A DNA stretch of 64,000 bases from Papaver somniferum (GCF_003573695.1 NC_039365.1:83245089-83309088), one strand, 5' to 3'. Shown: positions 1 through 11,260, counted from the stretch's first letter. A program made the numbers and translations. The notes: generated by a model from the sequence alone, not told the origin.

Positions 1-846
1 TGATTCCACAATAACTTGTTTCGCTAGTCGATTAAGTTTATTGTGAGGTGATTGATAATACTAGGCTGTTCTTCAGGAATATAAGTTCGGTTTATCAATT
101 GGTTCCTATTCACCTTGATTTATCAAAAGATGGAACAAAAACTCTTGGGTATTTCTGTGGGAGACAGATTTATTCAATCCCATAGAATTTTCTGTGTGAG
201 ACAGATTTGTTTATCAAGTCTTGGACTTTGGGTCGTAGCAACTCTTAGTTGTGGGTGAGATCAGCTAAGGGAATCAAGTGCGTAGTATCCTGTTGGGATC
301 AGAGACGTAAGGAGCGCAACTGTACCTTGAATCAGTGTGAGATTGATTAGGGTTCAACTATAGTCTAATACGAAGTTAATTGGTAGTAGGCTAGTGTCTG
401 TAGCGGCTTAATACAGTGTGGTGTTCAATCTGAACTAGGTCCCAGGGTTTTTCTGCATTTGCAGTTTCCTCGTTAGCAACATTCTGGTGTCTTTGTAATT
501 TCTTTTCCGCATTATATTTTGTTATATAATTGAAATATCACACGTTGTGCGTTAAGATCAATCAATTAGAATATCCAACCTTTGGTTGTTGATTTACATT
601 GATTGACACTTGAACATTGGTCTTTGGTACCGTTCAAGTAATTCCTCTTATATTCAATCGGGCTCGCAGATTTCTATTTGCTGATTGCGGATTGAATTAA
701 GAGTTAGAGATATTAAACTCTTTGATATACTTTATTCTAGATTGAGTCTAACTGTCTAGTTGATTCTCTAGAAAGTGTATTGGAGTAAGTCCTCTCAGAT
801 TGCCAAACGAATTGTTGGGTGTGGTTGTTAGACCCCCACATTTTCA
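1..846 (+). repeat. 5' LTR, 3' part only
   Basis: This is the downstream (R/U5-type) third of the 5' LTR; the rest lies left of the window. It matches 6621-7464 base for base with about 5-6% differences and small indels, and ends TTTTCA directly before the primer binding site. The divergence suggests an insertion of moderate age. Confidence 0.85.
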
Positions 847-848
847 AT

Positions 849-860
849 TGGTATCAGAGC
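849..860 (+). other. Primer binding site (tRNA-iMet type)
   Basis: TGGTATCAGAGC lies two bases after the end of the LTR. This is the classic plant Copia minus-strand primer site complementary to the 3' end of initiator tRNA-Met. Confidence 0.9.
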
Positions 861-909
861 AGGCAAACACGTTAAAGACCTTATAAGTCTGTGTTTGTAG
901 CGATCTGAT

Positions 910-1709
910 ATGGACAGAAGTGCTATCTCTATAAACGCACCTCCAGATCCAGGAATTTCTGAATTCTCTTCCATGAATGATTTGATAAAATCAGTAGAAG
1001 AAATTCTATCTAAATCTCCACCAGGTTTATATCCCTTGAAGTGTTTTCAGGGCTTCAAAAGAAACTAGAATGCTTATCTCTTGATGTTAAGTTATACCTC
1101 CAGAAAGAACAAGAATCTCTTGATAAGCTAAATTTAGTCATGATGAATAATATTCATGTTGAGGTTGACATTGATTTACTAATCAGTGAGAGAAATGCTC
1201 CTCCACTGTGTAATCCAACTAGTTGTAGCAAACTAAATGGTTTACAAGAAGAGTTTAAGTCTAAGTCTTCCGACTGTACCACCTCTAAGCATGAATCAAT
1301 TCATTGGTCAAGTCCTGATACATCTTACCAAGATAATAGTATTGTCCTTTCTTATGAAGAAATTAGGATGTCTCTTTTTATCAAAAGAGTTTCCCTATGC
1401 GATACTGAAAATTATCTGCAGAAACTGTTTCTTGTAAGGTGCAAAATAAGAAATCGGGAACACAAATTATCTTGTGCTCTTTTTATGTTATTTGAAAAAC
1501 TTGTAAAAACAGTCCCTTGGGTTTCTTTCAATACTGTAAGATGTAAGAGTAGTTGTAAAGAAACTTTTTCTTGGTGCCATGGGGAGCAAGATATTTTTTC
1601 ACTTAAACACAACTGGATTGTGTTGGAGTGCATCCTCACCAAGAAATTCCTTGCTATGTATACGGTGAGGGAAGCACAAGAATTGGGGCGCGCAGAGTAT
1701 GTTCGGTAA
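910..1709 (+). pseudogene. gag-position ORF of the SIRE-like element, frameshifted, family not recognised
   Basis: An ATG 50 bp after the primer site opens a reading frame beginning MDRSAISINAPPDPGIS that stops after about 54 codons; from about 1041 the adjacent frame stays open for 222 codons to 1709 (beginning MFSGLQKKLECLS). Position and composition (acidic, Lys- and Ser-rich, possible helices) suit a gag-type product with one frameshift near 1030-1045. No CCHC zinc knuckle or other known motif is visible. The assignment rests on position only, and the ORF could equally be a captured or lineage-specific sequence. Confidence 0.45.
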
Positions 1710-3653
1710 GGATGTAGAATCCGATTGGATTCTTCTAAAAAGGTATGTCTATAAACTTGAGAAATATTTGTTTTTTTATTTTCTTAGTGTACTTATAATG
1801 ATCCATGTACCTTTCTTATCGTTCATTTCTACCTAACTTGATTTGTGTTTAAGGTTCTTAAATGTTTAGGTATGAAAATAGTAGTTCGGGATGTTTGGAC
1901 TTCATGGTAGACATACCAAGTATGCATAACATCATTTAAAATCAAAATCCAGGGGTTTTAGTACGCATACCCGTTTCATACTACCCCAGGTCATGAAAAT
2001 TTGTTTGCATACCCGTATGCATACTTGCCTGTAGACGTCGATATTAGGTAAACTTGTTTTGGCCGTATCTTCTTCGTCCGAACTCGGAGTGACCTCATTC
2101 TTTATGCATTCTCTTCCTATTTGAATTCTCTTCAAAATGGAGATGAGAATTCTTGAATTTGTATGAGTTAAGATTGGTAATTGTCCATTCTCTTGTTTTT
2201 GAGTATTTTGCTCCGTTTCGTTGCACTTGTTCTACTTCTCTTGAACTTGGGAACTTGGATTATTGGATTAATCCTATTCTAAGATCATTTATAACTTTTA
2301 CAAGAATGATATCAGTGAATCACAGAGAAGGAAGTTCAAGAATGTGCAGTAGTACGCGTTGCTATGAAATTCTTGAATGTTCACAATCATCTTATGTGAA
2401 CTTTGGTGCATGGTCATTAATGACTTTATGTTCTTCTTTGTTAAGAAAATCTTTTTATACGCCTTGGTAGCTATTATTGGTGTAAATCCTGGAGAAAAAG
2501 ATTGATTCAACCCTCTAAGGACAAATCATCTTATATGTGCATTACGAGTTTGTCTTTATGTCTAGTAAATATTCTTTAGAGAATTTATTTCTTGTGTTTT
2601 TAGAAGAATAACTAGGGGAATAGCCATTATTGTGAGTACACATAGCTCTATCCAACGATTTTCATCTTTAATGTTTTTAGATTTATTTATTTCAATTCTA
2701 AGTTATTTGGAAGATGATTTTTTGCAATTTTAATCTTTATGATTTTATATATTACAAGTTTTTATGGGATATGTTGTTTACGTCCGTGAACCTGTGACTA
2801 TCCCATACTTGTTCAAAAGTTATCTCTATTATGTCGGTATGAAAGTATTGATAGAAGATAGAATGAGCTTTTGACATTACAAAAGTTAAAGCCTTTTATG
2901 TCATTGTTTTGATGGAAGAAAGGATAAAACTTTTGTTTACAAGGATTAAGTCTATTGTATGTCATTGTGCAAATAGTGATGGAAAATATAATGAATCCTT
3001 GTCTATTCCGCAGTATTGGTCGATCTCCGATCCACATTCTTGTGCATATACTGTGTTGCTCCATAAGTTTTCTTATGTTTGAGCATGACCAATTGAATTG
3101 ATCATTCTCTTGTGCTCAGTTTAGTTGTTGCTTCGTAAGTTCTCCCATGACGAGCATGACCAATTGAATTGATCACTTTTGTGGTTAATTTAGTTGTGTA
3201 ATTCCAATTGAATTAATCATGGGTTTTCTTGTGGTTAATTTAATTGTGCATTTCGATTGGATTAATCATGAATTCTTTTGTGGATAATTCAATTGAATAT
3301 TTTGTATTCAAATTCATGTTTTCATGTGATTTGGTTATGTTCAAAGAAATCCTTCTTTTCTTGTGAAAGTAAGGTCGCCTTTGTTGTTCTTTCGGGAATG
3401 ACATTTTGTGGGGGGAGAGTTCTTTTTGAACTTGTGCTTAATTGCCAAATCTTTGTGGGGAGTGCGGCTGTGGAATATTATAGGGGGTATCGTGTATCTT
3501 TATAAACTCCTTGATGAATGCATTTAGCTTCGGATTTATGGTGGCATCTAAATAAGTTGATATGGTATTCTCTTTTGGTCATGAAGTATCTCTATGAAAA
3601 TTTCATGAGGATCCCACTAGTTTTCGTACCTTTGCCAATTTATATTGACAAAA
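1710..3653 (+). other. Non-coding internal region of the SIRE-like element
   Basis: No convincing coding frame is seen. At 2006-2021 is an inverted repeat, TGCATACCCGTATGCA, matching a motif in the LTR, with a decayed version at 1960-1982. From about 3080 to 3300 there are degenerate tandem repeats of about 60 bp containing the words ACCAATTGAATTGATCA and TTAATTTAGTTGTG. The stretch 3390-3500 (words GGGAATGACATTTTGTGG and GGGAGTGC) is collinear with 22960-23070 of the older Copia element, so it is the region between pol and the 3' LTR. Confidence 0.6.
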
Positions 3654-4503
3654 GGGCCGGGATCCTCTAACAAAATGATTTGACAAAGCTTTTTGACAAA
3701 TTACGGTATCCGTTAGATTTTATGTATTCAACGGTCCAAATCATCGATGATGTAGCAGTGAAATCAATTATAGTGCTTGTTTGGATGCAACAAATAGTTG
3801 GGGATATTATAATTTTTCCATTAATCCTAGGGTTTGTGATTATCAAATTTAATCCCAAATTGTACGGTCTACAAATCTTAATAAATATATAATTATCAAC
3901 TTAATTCCTAGCTACTGTGTAAAGATGTAGGAGTAAGTTTTTTTTCCCTATTTTTTTTTGTTTTGCAAATCATGAATCACAATTTCTTATATACGATATT
4001 CTGTTGGTTTAGAATCACGTTACAGATCATCGAAATAATCATTGATTCTTGGACAATCATTATTTGACAAAGTTTTTCATTCTACTGCATATTATCCATT
4101 TCGTCAAAGTTTTTGATTGATCTGCATATTATTCATTCCGCGACAACATCTCTACCAAGATCTTGTTTAAGAATCAACAATGGATATTTGAAACTAAGAA
4201 CTGAAGGATGAGGGGAAAATGGGAATAAAAAACATTGATCGATGTAGAAAGAAAAAAAAATATTTGACTGGTATTCAGTATGTAACCTAAAAGAGACATG
4301 GATGACGAGAAGATCTTCCGATAGTGTTTACCTTCAGTTTTATTTTTGCAGTCAGGGTTGATTATTTCTAAGCCAAACGAGGAAGAGAATTAATTTAACT
4401 GCCACGTAGACAATAATTTGGACCGTTAGATATCCAAAATCTAAGGGATATTATGATTTTTCAAATGGTTTTGTCAAATGTTTTTGTTACAGGATCCCGA
4501 CCC
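3654..4503. mobile_element. Mutator-like MITE with 9-bp target site duplication
   Basis: The left end starts GGGCCGGGATCCTCTAACAA and the reverse complement of the right end starts GGGTCGGGATCCTGTAACAA; similarity continues for about 35 bp (ACAAAAnnATTTGACAAA). Both ends are flanked by the identical 9-mer TTGACAAAA (3645-3653 and 4504-4512). A 9-bp duplication with long TIRs is the hallmark of Mutator-like elements. Sub-terminal words (CCGTTAGAT, TGGACCGTTAGAT) are also inverted. No transposase is encoded, so it is a non-autonomous 850-bp element. The related old Copia copy near 23220-23260 shows the same flanking context without an insertion. Confidence 0.85.
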
Positions 4504-4512
4504 TTGACAAAA

Positions 4513-4936
4513 AGGGGGACACTTAATGTGTAGTGTGATACTACAAATACATATGGTTTAGGATCATTATGTAAGGGGGAGTGGTTTTCATGTCGAGATG
4601 AAGTATTGACTAAGAGGGAGTGATACATATCACCATAGTATTGTTGTCAAAGTTGTGATACAATTGAACTTTGATATTGTGTAATAATACTATGACATTG
4701 TATAACAATGATCGAGAGCACTTGTTTTCTCATTGTTATCGCTAAGGATTTTCAACAACTATGATGCTGAACTTACAACCTTTAGGATCATGGAGTACTT
4801 GGTAGTGAAGAAGATTTAGATTCGCGTTGAAGATGCCAAGGAGATCAAGCATTTGGATGAGAAGCTATAATTTTTATTTGTTTTGTAATCCATATGTATT
4901 GATAGTTTTGTCACTAAAATTGACAAAAGGGGAGAT
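4513..4936 (+). other. Internal 3' end and polypurine tract of the SIRE-like element
   Basis: No gene is visible. The stretch ends in the purine run AAAAGGGGAGA (4925-4935), the plus-strand primer of reverse transcription, immediately before the 3' LTR. The same layout (CACTAAAATTGACAAAAG versus CTACTAAAATTGAGAAAAG) occurs before the older LTR at 35884. Confidence 0.75.
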
Positions 4937-5648
4937 TGTTTGAGCACTGCTCGGTCGAACTCGCATGCGTTGCTATCTCAAGCATGTTTGTCAATGTTAG
5001 TGATCAAAATTATAAGTCTTTATTTCTATCCTATTTATAAATGTCTCAGACTATGACATAGTTTGTGTAGTTGAGCTTAGATTTCACAACGCTTATCACT
5101 TGAAGACGAAGAACTACTAAGGAGAGCTTGTGGAACTTTATCGACAAAAGGTATGTGGAGACTTAAACTCGTCTATCACTTGGAAAGTCTATTTCTACTC
5201 TATCTCCTATATTGAGACATAAGTCGTGTTACGATATAGTTTTCTCTATACACATTTGAGATTTCCAAGCTAAGTATATCTCGCTTACATATTTCTCGAA
5301 ATATGTATTGGTAAGCTTTCGCTTCGACCAAATTCATCTTATATCATGAGGAAATTGCCGAGTAACATCTTACATGGTTTGTGTGATACAATCATTTGGT
5401 GTAAGACTTGGAATGTTTCGATAATGATTATTTCAATGTCTTGAAAATTGCTTTGATGCTATAGTGTGTGAAAACGGCTATTGACATTATAAAAGAATGT
5501 TTCAATGATTGAAATAAAGAGTTGAGATTATGTAACCATCTTTGAATATAAGCATATATAGTGTGTTCGCACATTAGTGTATAAATCCATAAACCGAGAA
5601 CCAAGAGTATGCATATGTGTGTATACGAAATTGGTGAAGGAGACAGGT

Positions 5649-5860
5649 TAAGTATGCGTACCCGTACGCATACTGGCGGAAGTTTTCCAACCGAAAAATT
5701 CTGTTGAGTTTGGGAATTAACAAGGTCTTAACTAGTCACCTTAAGTATGTGTACTCGTACACATACTGACGGAAGTTTTCGAACCGAAAATTTCTGCTGA
5801 GTTTGGAAACTAAACCAACTCAAATCTGGTTACTTAAGTACGCATACTCAAGCTGGTTGC
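5649..5860 (+). repeat. 93-bp tandem repeat with palindromic heads in U3
   Basis: Two full units (from 5649 and 5742) and the start of a third (about 5834) are present. Each full unit opens with a near-perfect 24-bp palindrome (5651-5674 and 5744-5767). The cores are GCGTACCCGTACGC in the first and GTGTACTCGTACAC in the second, so both arms changed together. The remainder of each unit reads GGAAGTTTTC...CCGAAAA...TGTTGAGTTTGG or close to it. Confidence 0.8.
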
Positions 5861-6320
5861 TTTATTAAATCGTTCATTTCATGAACTAAAACATTTATCA
5901 ATAAGGAATGCAATCTTTGGAAGCCGTGGCTATAATGTTCATGTATCGATTCAAGTGAATCAAACCGATTTTGCTTCAATTGTGTTCTGATATAAATCCA
6001 TGAGAATATAGCAATTGAACAACTCTTTAACTAGTTTCATTTGAGTCATTTGAACTAGTTATGGTTAAGATGAATAAGGTTGATACGAGATTAATCATAT
6101 GGCTAACCTCGGTTAACTATTTGTGAACCAACATGGTGTACACGTTTAAGAACGGTTACATAAACCTAAATGAGGGTACATTTCATTTCTGTGTAACAAG
6201 CTAAGTTCGATCTAACAGTTGAAAGATATTAGCTTGGTTGAGTCAGGTTTTTCATCTAATGGTGAATATTGAATGCTTTGTTACCAAGGTAACTTGGATT
6301 GCTAATCTTGATTTGAAAGC

Positions 6321-6328
6321 TATATAAA
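6321..6328 (+). promoter_or_regulatory. LTR TATA box
   Basis: TATATAAA in the context AAAGCTATATAAAGGAGAAC is a strong plant TATA box in the expected part of the LTR; transcription would start about 30 bp downstream, marking the U3/R boundary. Confidence 0.65.
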
Positions 6329-7464
6329 GGAGAACTGTAGCAACTGGGAAACCTAATCCCCACACCTCTTGTGTGTTACTAGTTACATAACTAGAGTCGA
6401 TTCTCCTTTAACCTTAGGTTTCTTCTCGAGATCCTGTAGGTTAACGACTTGAAGACTTCATTGGGATTGTGAAGCCAGACCCAACTATTCTCTTTGTAGT
6501 TGCGTGATCTGATTTTACTGTTTTTATCGTGTTGAGTACAATTGGAATAATTGACTTAAGATTTTATATCTCCGATAGGCAAGATAGAAAAGTAATCACA
6601 AACACCTTCGTCTCATCGTTTGTGATTCCACAATAACTTGTTTCGCTAGTCGATTAAGTTTATTATGAGGTGATTGATAATACTAGGTTGTTATTCGAGA
6701 ATATAAGTTCGGTTTATCAATTGGTTCCTGTTCACCTTGATTTATCAAAAGACGAAACAAAAACTCTTCGATATTTTTGTGGGAGACAAATTTATTCAAT
6801 CCTATAGACTTTTCTGTGTGAGACAGATTTGTTTATCAAGTCTTCGACTTTGGGTCGTAGAAAATCTTAGTTGTGGGTGAGATCAGCTAAGGGAATCAAG
6901 TGCGTAGTATCCTGCTGGGATCAGAGACTTAAGGAGCGCAACTGTACCTTGAATCAATGTGAAATTGATTGGGGTTCAACTACAGTCTAGTCCGAAGTTA
7001 ATTTGTAGTAGGCTAGTGTCTGTAGCGGCTTAATACAGTGTGGTATTCAATCTGGACTAGGTCCCGAGGTTCTGCATTTGCGGTTTCCTCGTCAGCAAAA
7101 TTTTGGTGTCTGTGTTATTTATTTTTTGCATTATATTTTGTTATATAATTGAATATCACAGGTTGTGCGTTAAGATCAATCAATTAGAATATCCAACCTT
7201 TGGTTGTTGATTTACATTGATTGACACTTGAACATTGGTCTTTGGTACCGTTCAAGTAATTCCTCTTATATTCAATCGGGCTCGCAAATTTCTATTTGCT
7301 GATTGCGGATTGGATTAGGAGTTAGAGATATTAAACTCTTTGATATACTTTATTCTAGATTGAGTCTAACTGTCTAGTTGATTCTCTAGAAAGTATATTG
7401 GAGTAAGTCCTCTCAGATTGCCAAATGAATTGTTGGGTGTGGTTGTTAGACCCCCGCATTTTCA

Positions 7465-9715
7465 AACCCCCTAAGACTGATGAACAAATTTTCTCTCATA
7501 TCTCTCCATGTGTCTCTCTAGAGGAAAACTGTGCTTTAACAATGGTTTCAACTCCAGAAGAAATATGGGAGGCGGTTAAAAAACTCAAACCAAATAAGGC
7601 GCCGGGGCCAGATGACTTTCCGGTGACTTTCTACATAGTAAGATCACAATTAGTTGCTGTAATAAATGATTTTTTTTAAATAAACAATTGAATGTGGAGC
7701 TTAATAAAACTTTCTTATTTCTAATTCCTAAAACAAAAATTCCAAAATCCCCTGTTGATTTTAGACCAATTGGTCTGTGCAATACTCCATACAAAATCAT
7801 AGTTAAACTTATGGCTAATATATTTAAAAAGTCTCTTGAAAAAATTAATTCTTCTTTACAGTCTGCTTTTCTTTCCTCTAAGCAGATTTCAGACAACATA
7901 ATTGTTCTCATGAATTGGTGCACTCAATGAAAAAAAGTAAAACGTAAACAGGTAATATTGGCCTAAAAATAGACATATCAAAGGCGTTTGACAGGGTAGA
8001 TTGGAACTTTCTGATAAAAACTCTCAAAGCTTTTGGTTTTTATGAACGTTGGTGTACATTAATTTATCAATGTTTGTCCACTTCTTCCATTGATGTTTTA
8101 CTTAATGGTCATCCCTGCACTGAGTTCAAACCAACCAGGGGAATTAGGCAAGGAGATCCTCTTTCTCCATACTTATTCATCCTGTGTATTGACGTGTTTT
8201 CTCGTTTGCCGAGTCACTTAGAAGCTACAGTAAAAGTTCAGGGAATTAAACTAACTCCTGAATCTACTCCAATATCGCACCTTTTTTTCGCAGATGATCT
8301 TCTGTTGTTCACCAAGGCAGATTTAGGAAGTTGTAAAAACTTACTAGATGCCATACAATTGTTTAATGCTGCCTTAGGGCAAGTAATAAATTTCACTAAA
8401 TCTGGTCTTTTCTTCAGTAAAAAAGTACATCGTAAACACCAAGGCATAATCTGCACACTAATGAAAATCAAAAAAATAAACATACAAGACACACACTTAG
8501 GGGTACCTCTGTTTATAGATAAATCAAAACTAAAAGCTTTTGACAACATAATTGAAAAAATGGAACAAAACATAAAAAACTGGCTAGAAAAGGTCTTGTC
8601 ATAGCCAAGTAAAATAGTGCTAAACAAAGCTGCTTTATCTAGCATGCCTATTTTCAGTATGAGATGTTTTGTTCTTCCAAAGATGATAACCAAAAGAATC
8701 AATTAACATTCAAAGAGACTTTTGGTGGGGGAAACACATAAATTCTAAAGGTATCTACATAAAATCCTTTGATTTTCTATGTAAACCAATAGAACAAGAA
8801 GGCTTAGGCTTTAAGGAGGCAAACAAAGTGAACCAAGCCATGATTAGTAAAATAGATCGGAGGCTAGTCAGTAGCTCTAGTGACCCGTGGTCGCATATCT
8901 TAAAAGGTAAACACTTTAAGAAAACAGGAGCTTTACATTCTAAGAAGAAATCACAAGCATTTTGGGTTTGGAAATGCATCTTGCAAGAAATAGAACATAT
9001 CAAAAAGTATAGCATATGGGAAGTGGGCGATGGAAAATCCATAAACATATGGGATGATAAATGGCTACCAGCTAGAGAAGAGACCTTGTCAGAGTCTGTT
9101 CTTTTAGGAAACACAACAATAACACTTGTGTCTGAGTTAATCGACTCAAACACCAAAAGGTGGAAAATTGATTTGATACAATCATTATTTGACAATTCAA
9201 TAGTGCAAGAGATCACCAATATTAGAATTTATACCAATGACCAGGGAAGTCTAAAAAGAGATAAACTAAGATGGACATTAACAAAGAACAGTTAATTCAC
9301 CGTTAAATCTTTATATGCAAAGTTACCGAATCCATCTAACACCATCCCCGACAAAACAAAGAAGTTTTGGAAAGGATTATTATGGAGCATGGATACTTCG
9401 CAGAGAATCAAACTGTTTATTTGGAAATGCCTGCAAGATGCATTACCTACAAAACAAAAGTTGAAATCAGTGGACAACAAATACATTTTCTGTAAAACTG
9501 TTTTGGAATCTACTTTTCATATGTTCTTTGACTGTGACTATGCTAAAGCTGTGTGGAATCTACAACCAGTGGCATTTCAGGAAGTACCTCTTAAGTCAGC
9601 TTATGTTAATACTTCTTTCTTCATAAATATAATGAATGGTTAGCAAGAGATTTGAATTCCATCTCAATGGTACTAGCTGCAACCAAGTGCTGATTTATTC
9701 AGAAAGAAAGGTGTC
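7465..9715 (+). pseudogene. LINE ORF2 reverse transcriptase and C-terminal region (broken)
   Basis: Non-LTR reverse transcriptase motifs occur in order: LKPNKAPGPDDFP (about 7585-7625), PKSPVDFRPIGLCNTPYKII (about 7740-7800), IDISKAFDRVDWNFL (about 7970-8015), GIRQGDPLSPYLF (about 8140-8180) and the catalytic box FFADDLLLF (about 8285-8312). Downstream come IWDDKWLP (about 9047) and the conserved FIWKCLQDALPTKQKL region (about 9415-9465). Frame changes occur near 7670 (T homopolymer) and near 7925, and stops fall at about 8602, 8704, 9292 and 9641. The FADD box is intact, but the protein cannot be made whole. Confidence 0.85.
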
Positions 9716-9718
9716 TTA

Positions 9719-10314
9719 GAGCGTCCACAGTGGTGCGAGTATAACCAAAGACCAAAGACTAAAAAAAAAGACCAAATTTGGGTTTAGTCCGTCATGTGGC
9801 GTAGTGGGAAAAGAGTATATTTGGTGGCGCGTTGATAAACATTACGCCTGGGATCAGGCGTTGGTAAAGATAACGCCCGAGTGGGGCGTTGGTATAGTCT
9901 ACGCTTCAGAAACAAAAAAGAAAAAAAAGGGGCGGAGGTATAAAGCCCGCCCCATGCAAGTTTCATAAATTGGAGTGGGGCGTTAAGTAAATGAACGCCC
10001 CATTTCGCGCGTTAACTTTATAAACGCCCCATCGGGCGTACATTTAATCAGCGCCCCGTTTCAGGCGTACATTATATCAACGCCCCTTGTGTAGCGGACA
10101 TTATATCAACGCTCGATGAATGGCGGAGATTATATCAACGCCCGATGTGTAGCGGAGATTATATCAACGCCCGACTATATTTGGATTTGGTCTTGATCGC
10201 AGACCAAATTTGGTCTGGATTTTACTCTTTGATCAAATTTTGATCGATGGTCCGTCCCACTACGCCAGCCCACTCGACTGAAAATTTGGGTTTACTCGTC
10301 CATTGCAGTTGCTC
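9719..10314. mobile_element. PIF/Harbinger-like MITE (596 bp) in the LINE
   Basis: The element begins GAGCGTCCACAGTGG and the reverse complement of its end begins GAGCAACTGCAATGG; a second inverted pair (GGCGTAGTGGGA near 9798, its complement near 10256) lies inside. It is flanked by TTA on both sides (9716-9718, 10315-10317), the 3-bp duplication typical of PIF/Harbinger elements. Taking out the element and one TTA rejoins the LINE frame as KERCLRIFEDKTK, which confirms both borders. No transposase is present. The interior is GC-rich with many ACGCCC words. Confidence 0.85.
10041..10174 (+). repeat. 29-bp tandem repeat inside the MITE
   Basis: Four 29-bp units start at 10041, 10070, 10099 and 10128, with a partial fifth at 10157. 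The shared core is ATTATATCAACGCCC followed by a variable GATGTGTAGCGGA-type tail. Confidence 0.85.
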
Positions 10315-10317
10315 TTA

Positions 10318-11098
10318 GGATATTTGAAGATAAAACTAAAACACCAATTCAGTTAGCATTAGATATATCAAGACACTATGAGTACTGGCATCCAATGACT
10401 TTGAATAGTTTGAGTCAAACACAAGATAGAACCATCAAACAATACCACATCGGACCTTCCTAATCACAAATACTTTCAAACTAAATTGTGATGTTTCTTG
10501 GTTGTCTGAAAAAACTAATACAGGCTTTGGTTTTGTTCTTCGTAATTAGACAGGAACCTTCAAAGGAGCTGAATCAGGCATCTTCAGGACTTCCACTGAT
10601 GAAGAAGCAGAAGCTCTAGTTCTCCTTCAAGCAGTTAAATGGGCCAAACTACATAACATACAACATCTGGTCATAGAAGGAGATAACAGGGCAGCAATTA
10701 GGTATTTACAGGGAAATGAATCAACTATCCAATAGCAAAGCATTGCAATTCTAGAAGAAGTTAAGAAGCTAGTAGAACAAATGGTCTCTTTTTTGGGTTT
10801 CCAATACGTAGACAGACGAGCAAACAAAGTGGCAGACCAATTGGCAAAGAAATGAAGAAAAAGTACCACTGCAATTTCTTGGTTAGACCAAGCTCCCTTA
10901 CTTTTAATTCCAACAATTGCTTTTGACACTGTTAAAGCTTATGAATCTTGTAATATAAGTACAAACCTTGTACCAGTTCAAAATGAGGCTAATCAATCAT
11001 TAGCGGGACAACTCTATCTGAGCTCGCTCCTAAGGAGACTGAACCAAATGCTTAGCCAACTCTTCCGGTAATATATTTCCATTTTCAGAAAAAAAAAA
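10318..11098 (+). pseudogene. LINE RNase H domain and 3' end (broken)
   Basis: The LINE frame continues as RIFEDKTKTPIQLALDIS and then shows plant-LINE RNase H features: a degraded start near 10500-10570 (GFGFVLRN), EAEALVLLQAVKWA (about 10605-10650), VIEGDNRAAIRYL (about 10672-10710) and RRANKVADQLAKK (about 10817-10852). Stops at about 10548, 10733 and 10852 break it. The segment closes with a short A run at 11089-11098, read as the LINE tail. Confidence 0.8.
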
Positions 11099-11260
11099 GT
11101 TACTTTGCGTTAATTAACTGCCAACCAAAAAAATCAAAATAAGAACGAAACCAAAAATGTAATTTGAAAATTCTATCCTCTCGGACAGTGACAACGAAAT
11201 GAATTATATGGCTCTTGTGAAACTCCCAAGTCCATTCCTTGAACTCTTCTGGAAGTGATC

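Larger units (their letters stand above)
1..7464 (+). mobile_element. SIRE-like (Copia-type) non-autonomous LTR retrotransposon, 5' end outside window
   Basis: Positions 1-846 match 6621-7464 at roughly 94% identity by eye, so these are the shared part of two LTRs. The first copy is followed by a tRNA-iMet-type primer binding site (TGGTATCAGAGC, 849-860) and the second is preceded by a purine tract (AAAAGGGGAGA, 4925-4935), giving a 3' LTR of 2528 bp that starts TGTTTGAGC and ends TTTTCA. The internal region (847-4936) has no recognisable protease, integrase, reverse transcriptase or RNase H, so this copy must depend on partners. Its internal 3' part and LTR start resemble the older Copia pol-bearing element at 19.1-38 kb, which places it in the same broad family. 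It interrupts the LINE that continues at 7465. Confidence 0.85.
4937..7464 (+). repeat. 3' LTR (2528 bp) of the SIRE-like element
   Basis: It begins TGTTTGAGCACTGC and ends ACCCCCGCATTTTCA. Downstream of a palindrome-bearing repeat block (5649-5860) it has a good TATA box (TATATAAA, 6321-6328), placing U3 at roughly 1.4 kb. The final 844 bp match the window start. The first 90 bp are similar to the LTR at 35884. Confidence 0.9.
7465..11098 (+). mobile_element. L1-type LINE, 3' part, interrupted and decayed
   Basis: After removing the LTR element (to 7464) and the MITE (9719-10314), one continuous LINE ORF2 can be followed: reverse transcriptase, the plant-LINE zinc-binding-like C-terminal region and an RNase H domain, ending in ten A residues at 11089-11098. 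The endonuclease and ORF1 must lie left of the window. Several stops and frameshifts make it inactive. Its 3' end lies only 162 bp before the EMB976 start codon. Confidence 0.85.

Noticed and set aside
2153..2470. 105-codon plus-strand frame
   Set aside because: No motif, AT-rich, inside the non-coding internal part of an LTR element, and no counterpart was found in the related copy.
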